DNA of 41,260 nucleotides from a virus, in IMG/VR virus record IMGVR_UViG_3300005832_000036, positions 1 through 41,260 of that record. One strand, given 5' to 3'. The notes below the pieces were generated by a model. The model searched no databases. It was given only the letters and a program-made list of their open reading frames with translations, and had not been told where the DNA came from. Positions 21,773 through 30,868 of this stretch are shown one piece after another. The stretch's first letter is position 1. Every line of letters starts with the position of its first letter. The translations under genes and the position numbers were made by a program.

Positions 21773-24420
21773 AAAAGTTTTTAGTTTTTCTCTTAATAAT
21801 TGGAACATTTAACTTCCTCGTAGCAGCGGAAAAAGCACAGATAGTTCACTTTTTGATGGGTGGAACATTAAAAACTGATGGCCGGCCCAATGCTTATGGG
21901 AAAGTGTATTTATGGGATGATAGCGGAAAAACCACTGAAAAATCGGCATGGGATAATCCAGAAAAATCTGGTACTGAATTGTCAATGCCATTAACGCTAG
22001 ATGTTAAGGGTGCATACGAGGTATATGTTGATGGGCAATGTTACATAGAGGTATTTGATAAGGATTTAAATTCAATTAATACTTTTACTGGGCCTAGTTA
22101 CTTTTCCGCAGCGACAATTCCGTTGGTGATTGATATTCTAGCAAATTATGGCAATGTAGCTGATGGTGATACTAGTACAGGTATAGATTTAGCTATAGCT
22201 CAAACAACTTCGAATTATTCCTATGAGTTTTGGTTTGATGGTACAAATAATCAGGAATATGTTTTTAGTGCCAATACTACTTTTCCCTCAAATATTAAAA
22301 TAGTATTATTTCCGGGGGCGCATTTTACTAATTCCGCAGTATTAACTTTTGCTGGAAATCAGATTGAGTTAAATCAAAATAGTTACATCAATTCTACCGA
22401 TCAGGTCATAGTATCAGGAAATATAAAATTTGGTCAAAATACTCATATAACAAATAGCTCTACAACAACACTAAGAAATACTCATATTTGGGCAGATATA
22501 GGGCAGAATATTTTTAGGGGTGCTGGTTCTGTAACTGGAAATATTTCAAATAATGAAATATTTCCTGAGTGGTTTGGTGCAATAAAAGATGATTCTGTAA
22601 ATGATGCAGATTCGATCCAAAAGTGTTTTGAATTGGTGAAAAACAATGGTGGAATAGTCAGACTGGGCAATGGAGAATATACTTGTAATAGTCAAATAAC
22701 TGGATACAATAAGACATCTTTACTTGGTTCAGGCATTGATATTTCAATATTAAATTTTAGTGGAGCGACAGGTTCTTTTTCAAATAATGCTTGCTTATAT
22801 TTTGCAGGAGAAGGTCTTGAATCTTTAGGGACTCTTAATGTAGCAATAACGAAAAATAGTACATTTTTAACTCTATCAGCCGAACCCGATCTTGATGTGG
22901 GTGATATTATTTTTATATACGATTCTTCTGATACCAGCTATAGTTCCTTCCGTTCATATTATCGAAAAGGAGAAATATTCAGACTGCTTTCTCAATCTTC
23001 GAATGTACTGTTTTCAGAAATACCTTTGTATGACTCATATACTACGACTAACGTTACTATATATAAGCAAAATCCGATTACTTGCTCACTGAAAAATTTT
23101 ACTTTGAGAGGACAGGGTATTGCGGGGAATCAGGCAAACATTAAAATAGTTGATGGTTATAAATGTGTAATTGATTCTGTCAAATCATACGACTCTGATT
23201 ATGTTTTAATAAACTTGCAAAGAAATTTTGACAGTTCAATACAAAATTGCATCGGGTCGGATTACAACCCCGCAATTGGCCTCAACTATGGCATTCAGGT
23301 AGCTAATTCACAGCGAATATTAGTTTCAAATAATAACTATTCAACAACTCGACACAGCTTTACGATTGGTGGTGGTGATGATGTAGGTGATATTGTTAAT
23401 AGAGAAATTTATGTGCAGGGTAATATATTTTCAGGAATTGGATATGGTGGTCTTGAATCGGTCGATATTCACGGGAATTCAGAATTTAATACTATAATTG
23501 GAAATCAAATTTTAAATGGTATGTCAATATGTTCTAATTATTCAACTATTTTAGGGAACACAATTCGATCTTCGAGACAAGGATATGGGATTCTATTAGG
23601 AGAGACAAAAGTATTTAATGCGACCATTGCGTCAAATATTATACATCATATTGCTGATTCTCCTACGAATCGTGGTTGTATAGATTTTCAAATTGGTTCA
23701 GGAACGACAGACAATGGCAATTTTATTATCAAAGATAATATATTTGAAATGAACAATTATGACGGTATGGCAATTCATTTATGGAATGTTGCCAGCACCG
23801 CATCTTTAAATCTGGTTCTCGAAAATAATATTGTAAATAAATATGATCTGGCTTTTGGCGATTTAGGATTAACGATTAGATCGCAAAATGGTTATAGCTT
23901 TAAAACTCTTAAAATAATAGGAAATATACTAGAAAATACTGGAATTTATTGTAATAAATCAAACCCGGAATATTTGCTAATTAAGGATAATATAATTACA
24001 AGCTCAAATGCACAGGGCATTGCTATTAGTGCAAATCCAACCCCAAATAATTATGAACATTATGAGATTGTTGAAAATACGGTATATTGGTCAGGTAGCA
24101 CAGGAATTAGTGTTTTTGGTTCTGATGAAGATAATACTCTTCTAATTTTAAAAGATAATAGATTGGCTAATGCGGTATATAAAGGTACAACTGGCACGGC
24201 TGCTGCTGATAGCAATATTTATTGTGCTAATATGGATTCTCTTCATATTCAGAACAATACAATGGGAGATACAAGATCAAACCAGCAGTACTTATACGGA
24301 CTAAATAACATAAATAAACTTTACTATCAAGATAATCATGATTTTAATCCGGCTGCTGCTTTGGGGGTAAGCTTTACAGATGTATCGGCAACAAATAATA
24401 TTGAATCGGAAGATATTTAA
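21754..24420 (+). CDS. beta-helix tailspike with signal peptide
   Basis: The 888-residue protein starts MFYKTLKKFLVFLLIIGTFN, then FLVAAEKAQ, a signal peptide with an LVA or VAA cleavage site. A tailspike N-terminal domain follows (GGTLKTDGRPNAYGKVYLWD, DVKGAYEVYVDGQCYIEVFD), of a type often seen at phage spike N termini. From about residue 270, EWFGAIKDDSVNDADSIQKC starts a pectate-lyase-like right-handed beta-helix with many Asn-rich turns to about residue 850. It probably binds or cleaves host surface polysaccharide. AGGAG lies 12 bases before the ATG, slightly far. Its stop overlaps the gp10-like start. Confidence 0.8.
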   Translation: MFYKTLKKFLVFLLIIGTFNFLVAAEKAQIVHFLMGGTLKTDGRPNAYGKVYLWDDSGKTTEKSAWDNPEKSGTELSMPLTLDVKGAYEVYVDGQCYIEVFDKDLNSINTFTGPSYFSAATIPLVIDILANYGNVADGDTSTGIDLAIAQTTSNYSYEFWFDGTNNQEYVFSANTTFPSNIKIVLFPGAHFTNSAVLTFAGNQIELNQNSYINSTDQVIVSGNIKFGQNTHITNSSTTTLRNTHIWADIGQNIFRGAGSVTGNISNNEIFPEWFGAIKDDSVNDADSIQKCFELVKNNGGIVRLGNGEYTCNSQITGYNKTSLLGSGIDISILNFSGATGSFSNNACLYFAGEGLESLGTLNVAITKNSTFLTLSAEPDLDVGDIIFIYDSSDTSYSSFRSYYRKGEIFRLLSQSSNVLFSEIPLYDSYTTTNVTIYKQNPITCSLKNFTLRGQGIAGNQANIKIVDGYKCVIDSVKSYDSDYVLINLQRNFDSSIQNCIGSDYNPAIGLNYGIQVANSQRILVSNNNYSTTRHSFTIGGGDDVGDIVNREIYVQGNIFSGIGYGGLESVDIHGNSEFNTIIGNQILNGMSICSNYSTILGNTIRSSRQGYGILLGETKVFNATIASNIIHHIADSPTNRGCIDFQIGSGTTDNGNFIIKDNIFEMNNYDGMAIHLWNVASTASLNLVLENNIVNKYDLAFGDLGLTIRSQNGYSFKTLKIIGNILENTGIYCNKSNPEYLLIKDNIITSSNAQGIAISANPTPNNYEHYEIVENTVYWSGSTGISVFGSDEDNTLLILKDNRLANAVYKGTTGTAAADSNIYCANMDSLHIQNNTMGDTRSNQQYLYGLNNINKLYYQDNHDFNPAAALGVSFTDVSATNNIESEDI

Positions 24421-25889
24421 TGCCAATAGTAAATATTCCATTTAAAGGTCCAAATCGGGATACTGATGACACTTCCTTAAATTTAAATCTAAAATATATT
24501 AAAAATGGGTATATTGATAGATTAGGTAATATAAAAAGTATTCCAGGCAAAAGACTTTTCTGTGATTTAGGAACCAGTTCAAGAGTAGATGGTATCCATG
24601 AGTCTTCTCAGTTAAATATAAATACAAATAAAAAATTTGCTTATGTGGTTTCTGGAGGAAGAATATTTACATTAGAAGATATGAAGGGTAATTATCGGGA
24701 AATTACTGGAGATAAATTACAAAGTTATAGACGCACTACTTTTACCGAATTATATTCTGGTTCAGATGTTTATAGTTTTTTTGCAAACGGAGGACAGATT
24801 GTATATTCAAAAAGAGGAGAGACAACACAATTTCATCCTGATGTAGATGCGCCTCAAAAGTGTTCACATATAGCAAAATTTTATACCTATTTAGTTTTCA
24901 ATAAAGAAGATAGCAGTAGTTTTGGCTTTTCTAATCCCAATTTGCCTTTTACCATAGATCCTACTGATGAATATGACGCAGAAATGTCTGTGTCTAATAT
25001 TGATGCTTTGCATGTAGTCAACAATCAATTGATTTTGTGGTCAGAAAAATCAATTGAAAATTGGATCAATGCTGGAACTCCTGGCGATCCTTTTTTGCGA
25101 AGATTAAATACATACATAAATGATAATGGTATTTTGGCTCGAGATTGTATTTCAATAGCAAATCTACATGGAATTAATATACCTGTTTTTATTGATAAAA
25201 ATTTAAATGTAATGGCTCTTATTGGAGGAACGACAAAAAAATTGAGCGATCCCTATGAACGATACATTTCTGAGTTTCAACGAATCTCAGATGCGAGATC
25301 ATTTATTTTGCAATCTCCAGGACTAAATTTATATATCATGACTTTTCCCTCTGAAAATAAAACACTTGCCTATGATCTAAATACAAACAACTGGTATGAA
25401 CTGGGCAATTATAAATCTTTGTTAGAATATGACATTTATGATGGTTTCTGTTCCGAGTATATTCGAGATTGGAATAAGTATCTCATTGGTGGTGATAACG
25501 GTAAAATTTATGAGATATCAAATGATTATTATACAAATGCTGGAGAGCCTCTTGGATGTTCAATTGAGACAGGTCACATAAATCATGGCAATGAGTCAGA
25601 ATTAAAATTCTGTGAAGGTTTAAAGGCCAGGATAAAACGTGGATTAGGTAAAAGTTCTGATCCGACTGAAACCCCATTTTTTTTATATAGGCATAAAGAC
25701 AACAATAAAAATCAATGGTCAAATTGGAAAAAAATAAGTCTTGGTCGTAGAGGCGATACAAATATTAATGTGGATATTTTTCGGAATAGAGGCGGTAAAT
25801 ATTATACTAGAAAACATCAAATTGTATTACCTGATGATACAGAATTAGTTATTTCACAATTAGAAGAAAAAATTAGGATGGAAAAATAG
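24420..25889 (+). CDS. P22 gp10-like packaged-DNA stabilisation protein
   Basis: The 489-residue protein begins MPIVNIPFKGPNRDTDDTSL and has an all-beta, propeller-like sequence: KSIPGKRLFCDLGT, LHVVNNQLILWSEKSIENWI, LIGGDNGKIYEISND. This layout is that of gp10-type tail proteins, which in P22 plug the portal-tail channel and carry the tail needle. It follows the tailspike gene by a one-base overlap. It has no signal peptide. Confidence 0.7.
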   Translation: MPIVNIPFKGPNRDTDDTSLNLNLKYIKNGYIDRLGNIKSIPGKRLFCDLGTSSRVDGIHESSQLNINTNKKFAYVVSGGRIFTLEDMKGNYREITGDKLQSYRRTTFTELYSGSDVYSFFANGGQIVYSKRGETTQFHPDVDAPQKCSHIAKFYTYLVFNKEDSSSFGFSNPNLPFTIDPTDEYDAEMSVSNIDALHVVNNQLILWSEKSIENWINAGTPGDPFLRRLNTYINDNGILARDCISIANLHGINIPVFIDKNLNVMALIGGTTKKLSDPYERYISEFQRISDARSFILQSPGLNLYIMTFPSENKTLAYDLNTNNWYELGNYKSLLEYDIYDGFCSEYIRDWNKYLIGGDNGKIYEISNDYYTNAGEPLGCSIETGHINHGNESELKFCEGLKARIKRGLGKSSDPTETPFFLYRHKDNNKNQWSNWKKISLGRRGDTNINVDIFRNRGGKYYTRKHQIVLPDDTELVISQLEEKIRMEK

Positions 25890-26182
25890 TGACTTTTAGT
25901 GAGAAAATATTATATGTTTATAAAGAAAAATGGGTTTTTACTAGCAAGTATTTAAAAGGTGATTGGGTAAAAGGTAGTAACAATAAACTGTATAAGTCAA
26001 TAAAAGATGGCGGGGAAGCACAGGACCCTGTCACAGATTCTAGTAAAACATATTGGATTTTAGCCGACAACCAAGAGCACGTTTTTGCGAATAGTATAAA
26101 TGACACACAGGGTCAAAATGGTATTAATATAGCAATTGAGAAAATTAATAGATTGATTGAGTACATTAATGCAAATATTTGA
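25889..26182 (+). CDS. small carbohydrate-binding-like tail protein
   Basis: The gene starts at GTG, overlapping the upstream TAG, with AGGATGGAAA upstream. In the 97-residue product, KYLKGDWVKGSNNKLYKSIK, then PVTDSSKTYWIL, shows the (Y)xxGDxVxxxxxxYxxxxD...PxxSxxxW layout of carbohydrate-binding CBM5/12-type modules found in phage tails. The last 30 residues form an amphipathic helix suited to oligomerisation. It may sit on the tail or bind surface sugars. Confidence 0.5.
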   Translation: MTFSEKILYVYKEKWVFTSKYLKGDWVKGSNNKLYKSIKDGGEAQDPVTDSSKTYWILADNQEHVFANSINDTQGQNGINIAIEKINRLIEYINANI

Positions 26183-26630
26183 AGTCGAAAAACAAGAATT
26201 GAATTTTATAGAATCATTATTAAGAGAATTTTATATGGATTCTGACCTTTTCGGTATTAAAAAAGATGAATATGATAAGAATTCAGTTATGAAAACATTA
26301 TTATTTTATTTCAACGATCAGAATTACATACTCAAAAAAGTAGTTGAAGATGATAAAATTATTGGACTATTCATTATTGCAATTATTCCTAATTTTCTTA
26401 ATTTTAATCATAAAGCATGTGTTGAGGTCCTTGTACGGCCAGTTCCAAACTTAAATAAAATTAAGAAATCTAGGGTGATGATTAAGATGTTCAGTGAAAT
26501 AGAAAAGATAGCAAAGGAAAAAAAATGCAAACAAATACAAATGTTTTTGGAGCGAAATAATCAATGTTGTGATTATTTAGCCAAAAAAGGTTATAATTAC
26601 AATGAAATAGTTATGATTAGGAGGTTTTAA
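26169..26630 (+). CDS. GNAT-like acetyltransferase
   Basis: The 153-residue protein (start MQIFEVEKQELNFIESLLRE) has the N-acetyltransferase outline: an N-terminal helix, a central strand with DKIIGLFIIAIIP, then VEVLVRPVPNLNKIKKSRVM before a helix, and a C-terminal QIQMFLERNNQCCDYLAKKG, YNY segment, the (N/A)xxAxxxYxKxGF-like end. The acetyl-CoA loop is poorly conserved, so activity is uncertain. The ATG lies inside the end of the upstream gene; no clear ribosome binding site. It immediately precedes the ejection-protein genes, an unusual place for an enzyme. Confidence 0.55.
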   Translation: MQIFEVEKQELNFIESLLREFYMDSDLFGIKKDEYDKNSVMKTLLFYFNDQNYILKKVVEDDKIIGLFIIAIIPNFLNFNHKACVEVLVRPVPNLNKIKKSRVMIKMFSEIEKIAKEKKCKQIQMFLERNNQCCDYLAKKGYNYNEIVMIRRF

Positions 26631-26631
26631 G

Positions 26632-27315
26632 ATGGCAGCAATAACATCAACTTTAGCAATTGCAGCTGCAGCAGCAGACTTTGTGGGTTCGGTTGCTTCC
26701 GCAAAAGCACTTGAATCTGCTGCTAATGAACAGGCTGCTATAATTAATAACCTAAAATCAGAGGAAAGAATAGCAGGAGAAGAACGAAAAAAAATAATAG
26801 AATCGGGTAGGGAGCGAGAATTAGAAGCCATTGAACCATATACTAAAGCTAGTAAAAATGTTTTAGATTTATATATGAAAGGTTTAGAGGATACTGGTGC
26901 AATTACGAAAACCCCTACATATGAATTCAGAAAAACAGAACTAATGAAAGATATTGCACAACAGGCTGCAGCAGCAGGAAAGGGTCGTTCTGATATTGCA
27001 TTAAAAGAATATTATACTCCAGCACTCATGAATTTAACTGGACAAGAAACTGAAGCATATTTTCAAAGATTACAACCAGGCTTAAAATTAGGTTCACAAT
27101 TCGCACAGTCTCAGGTAGGAATAGAAAGTCAGGCATATAAGAATTTACTACTATCAGAGCTTGCAAAAAGCTCAACAATTAATCAGCTAGGATTAAAGAG
27201 CGCAACTATCGCCGGGGAGAAGGGCAAAATAAAATCAGATTTGTATAAAGGCATGGGTAAAATAGGTAAAGGTACGATAGAAGATATAGCCTATTTTCAA
27301 GGAATGGGAGGATAA
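26632..27315 (+). CDS. putative ejection (internal virion) protein, gp7-like
   Basis: The 227-residue protein starts MAAITSTLAIAAAAADFVGS with AGGAGGTTTTAAG upstream. The Ala-rich N-terminal helix, Gln/Ala/Lys-rich body and order (first of three before the lysis cassette) match P22-type injection proteins gp7, gp20 and gp16, which are packaged in the head and pass into the cell with the DNA. The helix may insert into membrane. Sequence similarity is not verifiable by eye. Confidence 0.55.
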   Translation: MAAITSTLAIAAAAADFVGSVASAKALESAANEQAAIINNLKSEERIAGEERKKIIESGRERELEAIEPYTKASKNVLDLYMKGLEDTGAITKTPTYEFRKTELMKDIAQQAAAAGKGRSDIALKEYYTPALMNLTGQETEAYFQRLQPGLKLGSQFAQSQVGIESQAYKNLLLSELAKSSTINQLGLKSATIAGEKGKIKSDLYKGMGKIGKGTIEDIAYFQGMGG

Positions 27316-27318
27316 AAA

Positions 27319-28380
27319 ATGAATGCATATACTGGAATTAGGGGAGCTTATTCCGAAGGAGCCAGATTAGCCATTCAACAACAGGAATCTAAAAGAGCCG
27401 AACAGCAATTAGCATTGCAGGAAAGACAACAGAGCAGACTAGAACAAGAACAACAGCAACAAACATTAGCAAATCAGGCAACAAATATTTTGAAATTTAA
27501 TTATTCTCCGAGGTCAGAAGATATTACAAATAAATATCGAACCGGACAAATAACCTTAGAGGAAGCGAATAAACAAAAAAAACAGCTTAGTGAAGAAATC
27601 TATAAAACATTTCCGGATATGAATAAAGTTATTCCGGGCGGAGAAATTTGGGAATCTATTAATCCGCAAGGATTTACAGAAGTACATCAAAAAATTGATC
27701 CTGAACAAGCAAAGAAAGAGGGATTAGACCCTAATAAGCAATATGCAATTACACAAACAGTTTTTAACGGCAAGCCAGTAGGCGATAAAAAAATTAATGA
27801 ATTATACTTAGAGCCTAAAGAACAGGCTACCCTTGGTATAGCTCAATTGAAAGCTTTCGGAGAACAGCAAACAAAACTTTCAGAGGGAGAAGCATCATTA
27901 AGACAAGAATTCGAAAAGGCACCGCAGGTCAAGGAATTCACGACCGTTGCACAATATTATCAACGCTTACTAAACGTTTCTAATGATCCTTCTGCAGCCG
28001 GAGATTTATCGATAATATTTTCATATATGAAAATGCTCGATCCGCCTTCTGTGGTTAGAGAAGGGGAGCAAGCAACAGCGAAAAATGCTAGAGGCGTACC
28101 AGAAACACTTAGAAGTCTTTACAATAGACTTCTAAGTGGTGAAACGCTTGGAACTAATCAAAGACAAGATTTTATTAGTAAAGCAAAGGATTTATATTCC
28201 GCACAAAATTCTTTTTATGAGGCAAGAGCAGGCGAATTTGAGAAATTAGCAAAGGCAAGAGGTTTTGATCCAGGTAAAATTATTTTGAAACAATATCCGA
28301 ACCCTGAACCTCAGTCAGGCAAGACACAAAATACCTCATACACCGCACCCTCAGGCAAGACCTACAAATTAAAATTTTAA
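27319..28380 (+). CDS. putative ejection protein, gp20-like
   Basis: The 353-residue protein opens MNAYTGIRGAYSEGARLAIQ and has a highly Gln/Glu-rich coiled segment (about residues 25-55, for example RQQSRLEQEQQQQTLANQAT). A mostly helical body follows. Such composition and position between the first and third internal proteins match the second P22-type ejection protein. It has no signal peptide or membrane helix. Spacing to neighbours is 3-4 bases. Confidence 0.5.
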   Translation: MNAYTGIRGAYSEGARLAIQQQESKRAEQQLALQERQQSRLEQEQQQQTLANQATNILKFNYSPRSEDITNKYRTGQITLEEANKQKKQLSEEIYKTFPDMNKVIPGGEIWESINPQGFTEVHQKIDPEQAKKEGLDPNKQYAITQTVFNGKPVGDKKINELYLEPKEQATLGIAQLKAFGEQQTKLSEGEASLRQEFEKAPQVKEFTTVAQYYQRLLNVSNDPSAAGDLSIIFSYMKMLDPPSVVREGEQATAKNARGVPETLRSLYNRLLSGETLGTNQRQDFISKAKDLYSAQNSFYEARAGEFEKLAKARGFDPGKIILKQYPNPEPQSGKTQNTSYTAPSGKTYKLKF

Positions 28381-28384
28381 AAAA

Positions 28385-30319
28385 ATGGCTAATTTAACCG
28401 AAGAACAATTAAAGCAAAACATCATATCTCTTACGGAACAAAATGCAGAACCGGAAGATATAACTTCTTATATAAGTGAACAAGGATTTGATCCTAAAAA
28501 TTATATTGAGATTAATTCCGAGGCAAAACCCAAAGAAGAAAAATCATTTTTTAAAGATATGTCAACTATAGCTGAAAAAGCGATGCCAATAGCAGCAGCA
28601 GCTATTTCTCCAGTTAAAAAATTCCCGCAAACAGAAAAATCTAAAGAAGCATTGCAGGAAATTGCTCAAAAAGTTAGCCCGACTGCAAAAGTAGTACTTC
28701 CTATCACAGCAGCCTTTTTAGCACCGTCATCTATCATTCCGCAAGCAATAGCAGCGGGGAGCGCTGGTACAATTGCTGGAATGATAGAATCTTTTGGCAA
28801 AGAGGGTAAAATAAAGGTAGGGACAATGAAAAAAGAAGCTATTAAGGAAGCTGGAACTTCTATTGCGGTTGATTTGGCCTTAGGAGCAGTTGGAAAAAGC
28901 ATTAAAATAACGGGTGGTATTTTGAAAAAAATAGCTAAACCAGCCATAGAATCAAAAATAGCTCAGGAAACAATAGAGAGCATGACAAAGTTCGGTAAGA
29001 AAGCAGAGAATTATTTTAAAGAAAGAACCGCAAAATTCACTGATATTTTAGCTAAAAAAAATGAGGTTTCGATTAACGAAATATCGAAGGGGATCGAACT
29101 TATTGATAAAGACATAAAACTAAGTAAAGTTAAATTAGAAAAAAGTCTAAGCAATCCTATAAGACAAATGAAAAAAACTCTAAAAAAACAATACAAGGAA
29201 ATTATGAGTATAAATGGTATGAATCCAGTTGATATTGAAAACGAAATTAATGCTGCTTCTGACATTTTAGGATTAGAAACTAAAGGTCTAAGAAGTGGAA
29301 AAGCAAAAATAAAAAGAATTTTAAAGGGCTTCGATAATGATGTTATAAAGGAATCTGAAAATATAACAGGGGCTTTACCAGAGAATCTTTTAAATCTAAG
29401 AGCAAAAGAGCATGGTATTGACATTGTAAATCAGGTAACTTTTCAAGATGCACATATTTTAAAGCAACATCTTAATACTCTAAGATATAAAATTGCGACT
29501 TCATCAGATTCAGTGCAAAAAAACTTAATTCCTCAACTTGATGAGGTTTTAAATAGTCTTAATTCAAAATTAGATGCTGTATCAGGGGAAATTTACAAGA
29601 AAACAAACAGGCTTTACAGCACTCTTTTATCAACTGAGGAATTTTTAAACAGAAAGCTAGGAAAAGTTTCTTATGCAGCAGGACTAAGTGGATATAGAGA
29701 AAACATTAAAACAGGAATAGACAATCTTCTTAAAAAAGGAGAAACGTTAGGGCCAGAAGTTTTTGATTCTTCAAATTCTTACATCATTGCACTAAAGTCT
29801 CAAATTGATCTTCTCAAAGATAGCGGAATTGATAGAATGTCAAAGTACGGACAGGCATTAGAGAAAAGAATGCTTTCCGTTGTCGATTTGGCATTTAGCA
29901 AAAAATCTATGGATGACACAATTAAAAAACTTAAAAATAGCGATCCTAAAGATTTTGATTTAATACGTTTAACAAATAGATTAAATAGAGATGTTGCTGA
30001 TAAAATCGAATCAGAGATATCACAAAATAGACTAAAAATTAGGGACAAAAAAGTCGATTATGGCGTATTATCTCTTTCAATAGCAGGTAGCGCATTTTCT
30101 TTTTTTCTACCCAAGGAACTTGGTTTGCCTGTTTTTGCGCTTACAAACTTAGCAATATTGCGAAAATATTCGCCCACAGCAGCAGCCTTAACGTTAGAAT
30201 TTGCGGATGATATTTTAAAATATGTAGATAAAATACCAATGAAAGAAAATCTAAAAAATTCCACAAGAATATTTGCAAAGAGATTAATTGCTGAAAATAC
30301 TGAAACGGAAAATTTGTAG
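28385..30319 (+). CDS. putative ejection protein, gp16-like
   Basis: The 644-residue protein starts MANLTEEQLKQNIISLTEQN, and hydrophobic segments at about residues 60-77 and 99-125 (for example VVLPITAAFLAPSSIIPQAI, then AAGSAGTIAGM) could span membrane. The rest is long Lys/Glu-rich helix with another hydrophobic stretch near residue 560-590. This fits the largest P22-type ejection protein, which helps DNA cross the cell envelope. No Shine-Dalgarno sequence is visible; it may be coupled to the upstream stop. A peptidoglycan-degrading motif is not evident. Confidence 0.5.
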   Translation: MANLTEEQLKQNIISLTEQNAEPEDITSYISEQGFDPKNYIEINSEAKPKEEKSFFKDMSTIAEKAMPIAAAAISPVKKFPQTEKSKEALQEIAQKVSPTAKVVLPITAAFLAPSSIIPQAIAAGSAGTIAGMIESFGKEGKIKVGTMKKEAIKEAGTSIAVDLALGAVGKSIKITGGILKKIAKPAIESKIAQETIESMTKFGKKAENYFKERTAKFTDILAKKNEVSINEISKGIELIDKDIKLSKVKLEKSLSNPIRQMKKTLKKQYKEIMSINGMNPVDIENEINAASDILGLETKGLRSGKAKIKRILKGFDNDVIKESENITGALPENLLNLRAKEHGIDIVNQVTFQDAHILKQHLNTLRYKIATSSDSVQKNLIPQLDEVLNSLNSKLDAVSGEIYKKTNRLYSTLLSTEEFLNRKLGKVSYAAGLSGYRENIKTGIDNLLKKGETLGPEVFDSSNSYIIALKSQIDLLKDSGIDRMSKYGQALEKRMLSVVDLAFSKKSMDDTIKKLKNSDPKDFDLIRLTNRLNRDVADKIESEISQNRLKIRDKKVDYGVLSLSIAGSAFSFFLPKELGLPVFALTNLAILRKYSPTAAALTLEFADDILKYVDKIPMKENLKNSTRIFAKRLIAENTETENL

Positions 30320-30342
30320 ATAAGACAAATTTGTTTTATAAT
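30314..30342 (+). promoter_or_regulatory. candidate promoter before the lysis cassette
   Basis: TTGTAG (30314-30319), 17 bases, then TATAAT (30337-30342). The -35 is weak, the -10 perfect. The spacer holds a 10-bp palindrome ACAAATTTGT (30324-30333) that could be an operator. The terminator at 30363 lies just downstream. Confidence 0.4.
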
Positions 30343-30362
30343 TAAATCGTCATGAAAAAATC

Positions 30363-30385
30363 AGGCGTCTTCGGACGTCTTTTTT
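30363..30385 (+). terminator. intrinsic terminator with UUCG loop
   Basis: AGGCGTC-TTCG-GACGTCT (30363-30380, one G-T pair) is followed by a T run. It lies between the last ejection gene and the lysis cassette, so it would end the structural operon or attenuate the next genes. It shares the GCGTC-TTCG-GACG core with the hairpin at 16314. Confidence 0.75.
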
Positions 30386-30399
30386 AATTGGAGGTTATT

Positions 30400-30630
30400 A
30401 TGGGAATAGTTACAATAATAAAAGATAAGGAAAGTGAAGAGGGTAAGTTTAAAGTTCGCATGAATGGCCAGTATCTTGATGGTAATTTCGATCAAAACGA
30501 AGTTAATCATATTATCAGAACTGGCAAAACTAAAATAGAAGAAACGAAAAATAAGAATGAAGAAAAAAATAAAATAAGCACCAAAAATAAGCAAAATAAA
30601 ACTATACAAAATGAAAAATCAGATGAATGA
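30400..30630 (+). CDS. hypothetical protein, 76 residues
   Basis: The ATG at 30400 is preceded by TTGGAGGTTATT, a strong ribosome binding site. The N-terminal half (MGIVTIIKDKESEEGKFKVR...) is a small beta domain; the C-terminal 35 residues are an extended Lys/Asn/Glu tail of low complexity. It is the first gene of the lysis cassette, after the terminator. Function unknown. Confidence 0.55.
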   Translation: MGIVTIIKDKESEEGKFKVRMNGQYLDGNFDQNEVNHIIRTGKTKIEETKNKNEEKNKISTKNKQNKTIQNEKSDE

Positions 30631-30868
30631 TTTTACTAAATATTTTAGTATTTTTATTGTACTCTGTGGCGTTGTTTTTGGATACGGCAGTCTAAACACG
30701 AAGGTGTCTGCTGTTTCAGATCAGATTATGCCAAAGCAAGAAATAATTTCAAATTTTCAAAACAAACAGATTCAAATAGATATTCTAAATACGAATATCA
30801 AAGAAATAAAAGACTACTTAAAAGATATAAAAATTATTTTAGTAAAATCTATAAAGGATAATTCATGA
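30611..30868 (+). CDS. membrane-anchored small protein with coiled coil
   Basis: The 85-residue protein has one N-terminal hydrophobic segment (FSIFIVLCGVVFGYG, about residues 12-26) acting as signal anchor, then a helix with heptad-like pattern to the C terminus. Overlapping the previous gene by 20 bases and preceding the wall-lytic-type gene, it could be an i-spanin-like, holin-like or antiholin-like component. No motif decides which. Confidence 0.5.
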   Translation: MKNQMNDFTKYFSIFIVLCGVVFGYGSLNTKVSAVSDQIMPKQEIISNFQNKQIQIDILNTNIKEIKDYLKDIKIILVKSIKDNS

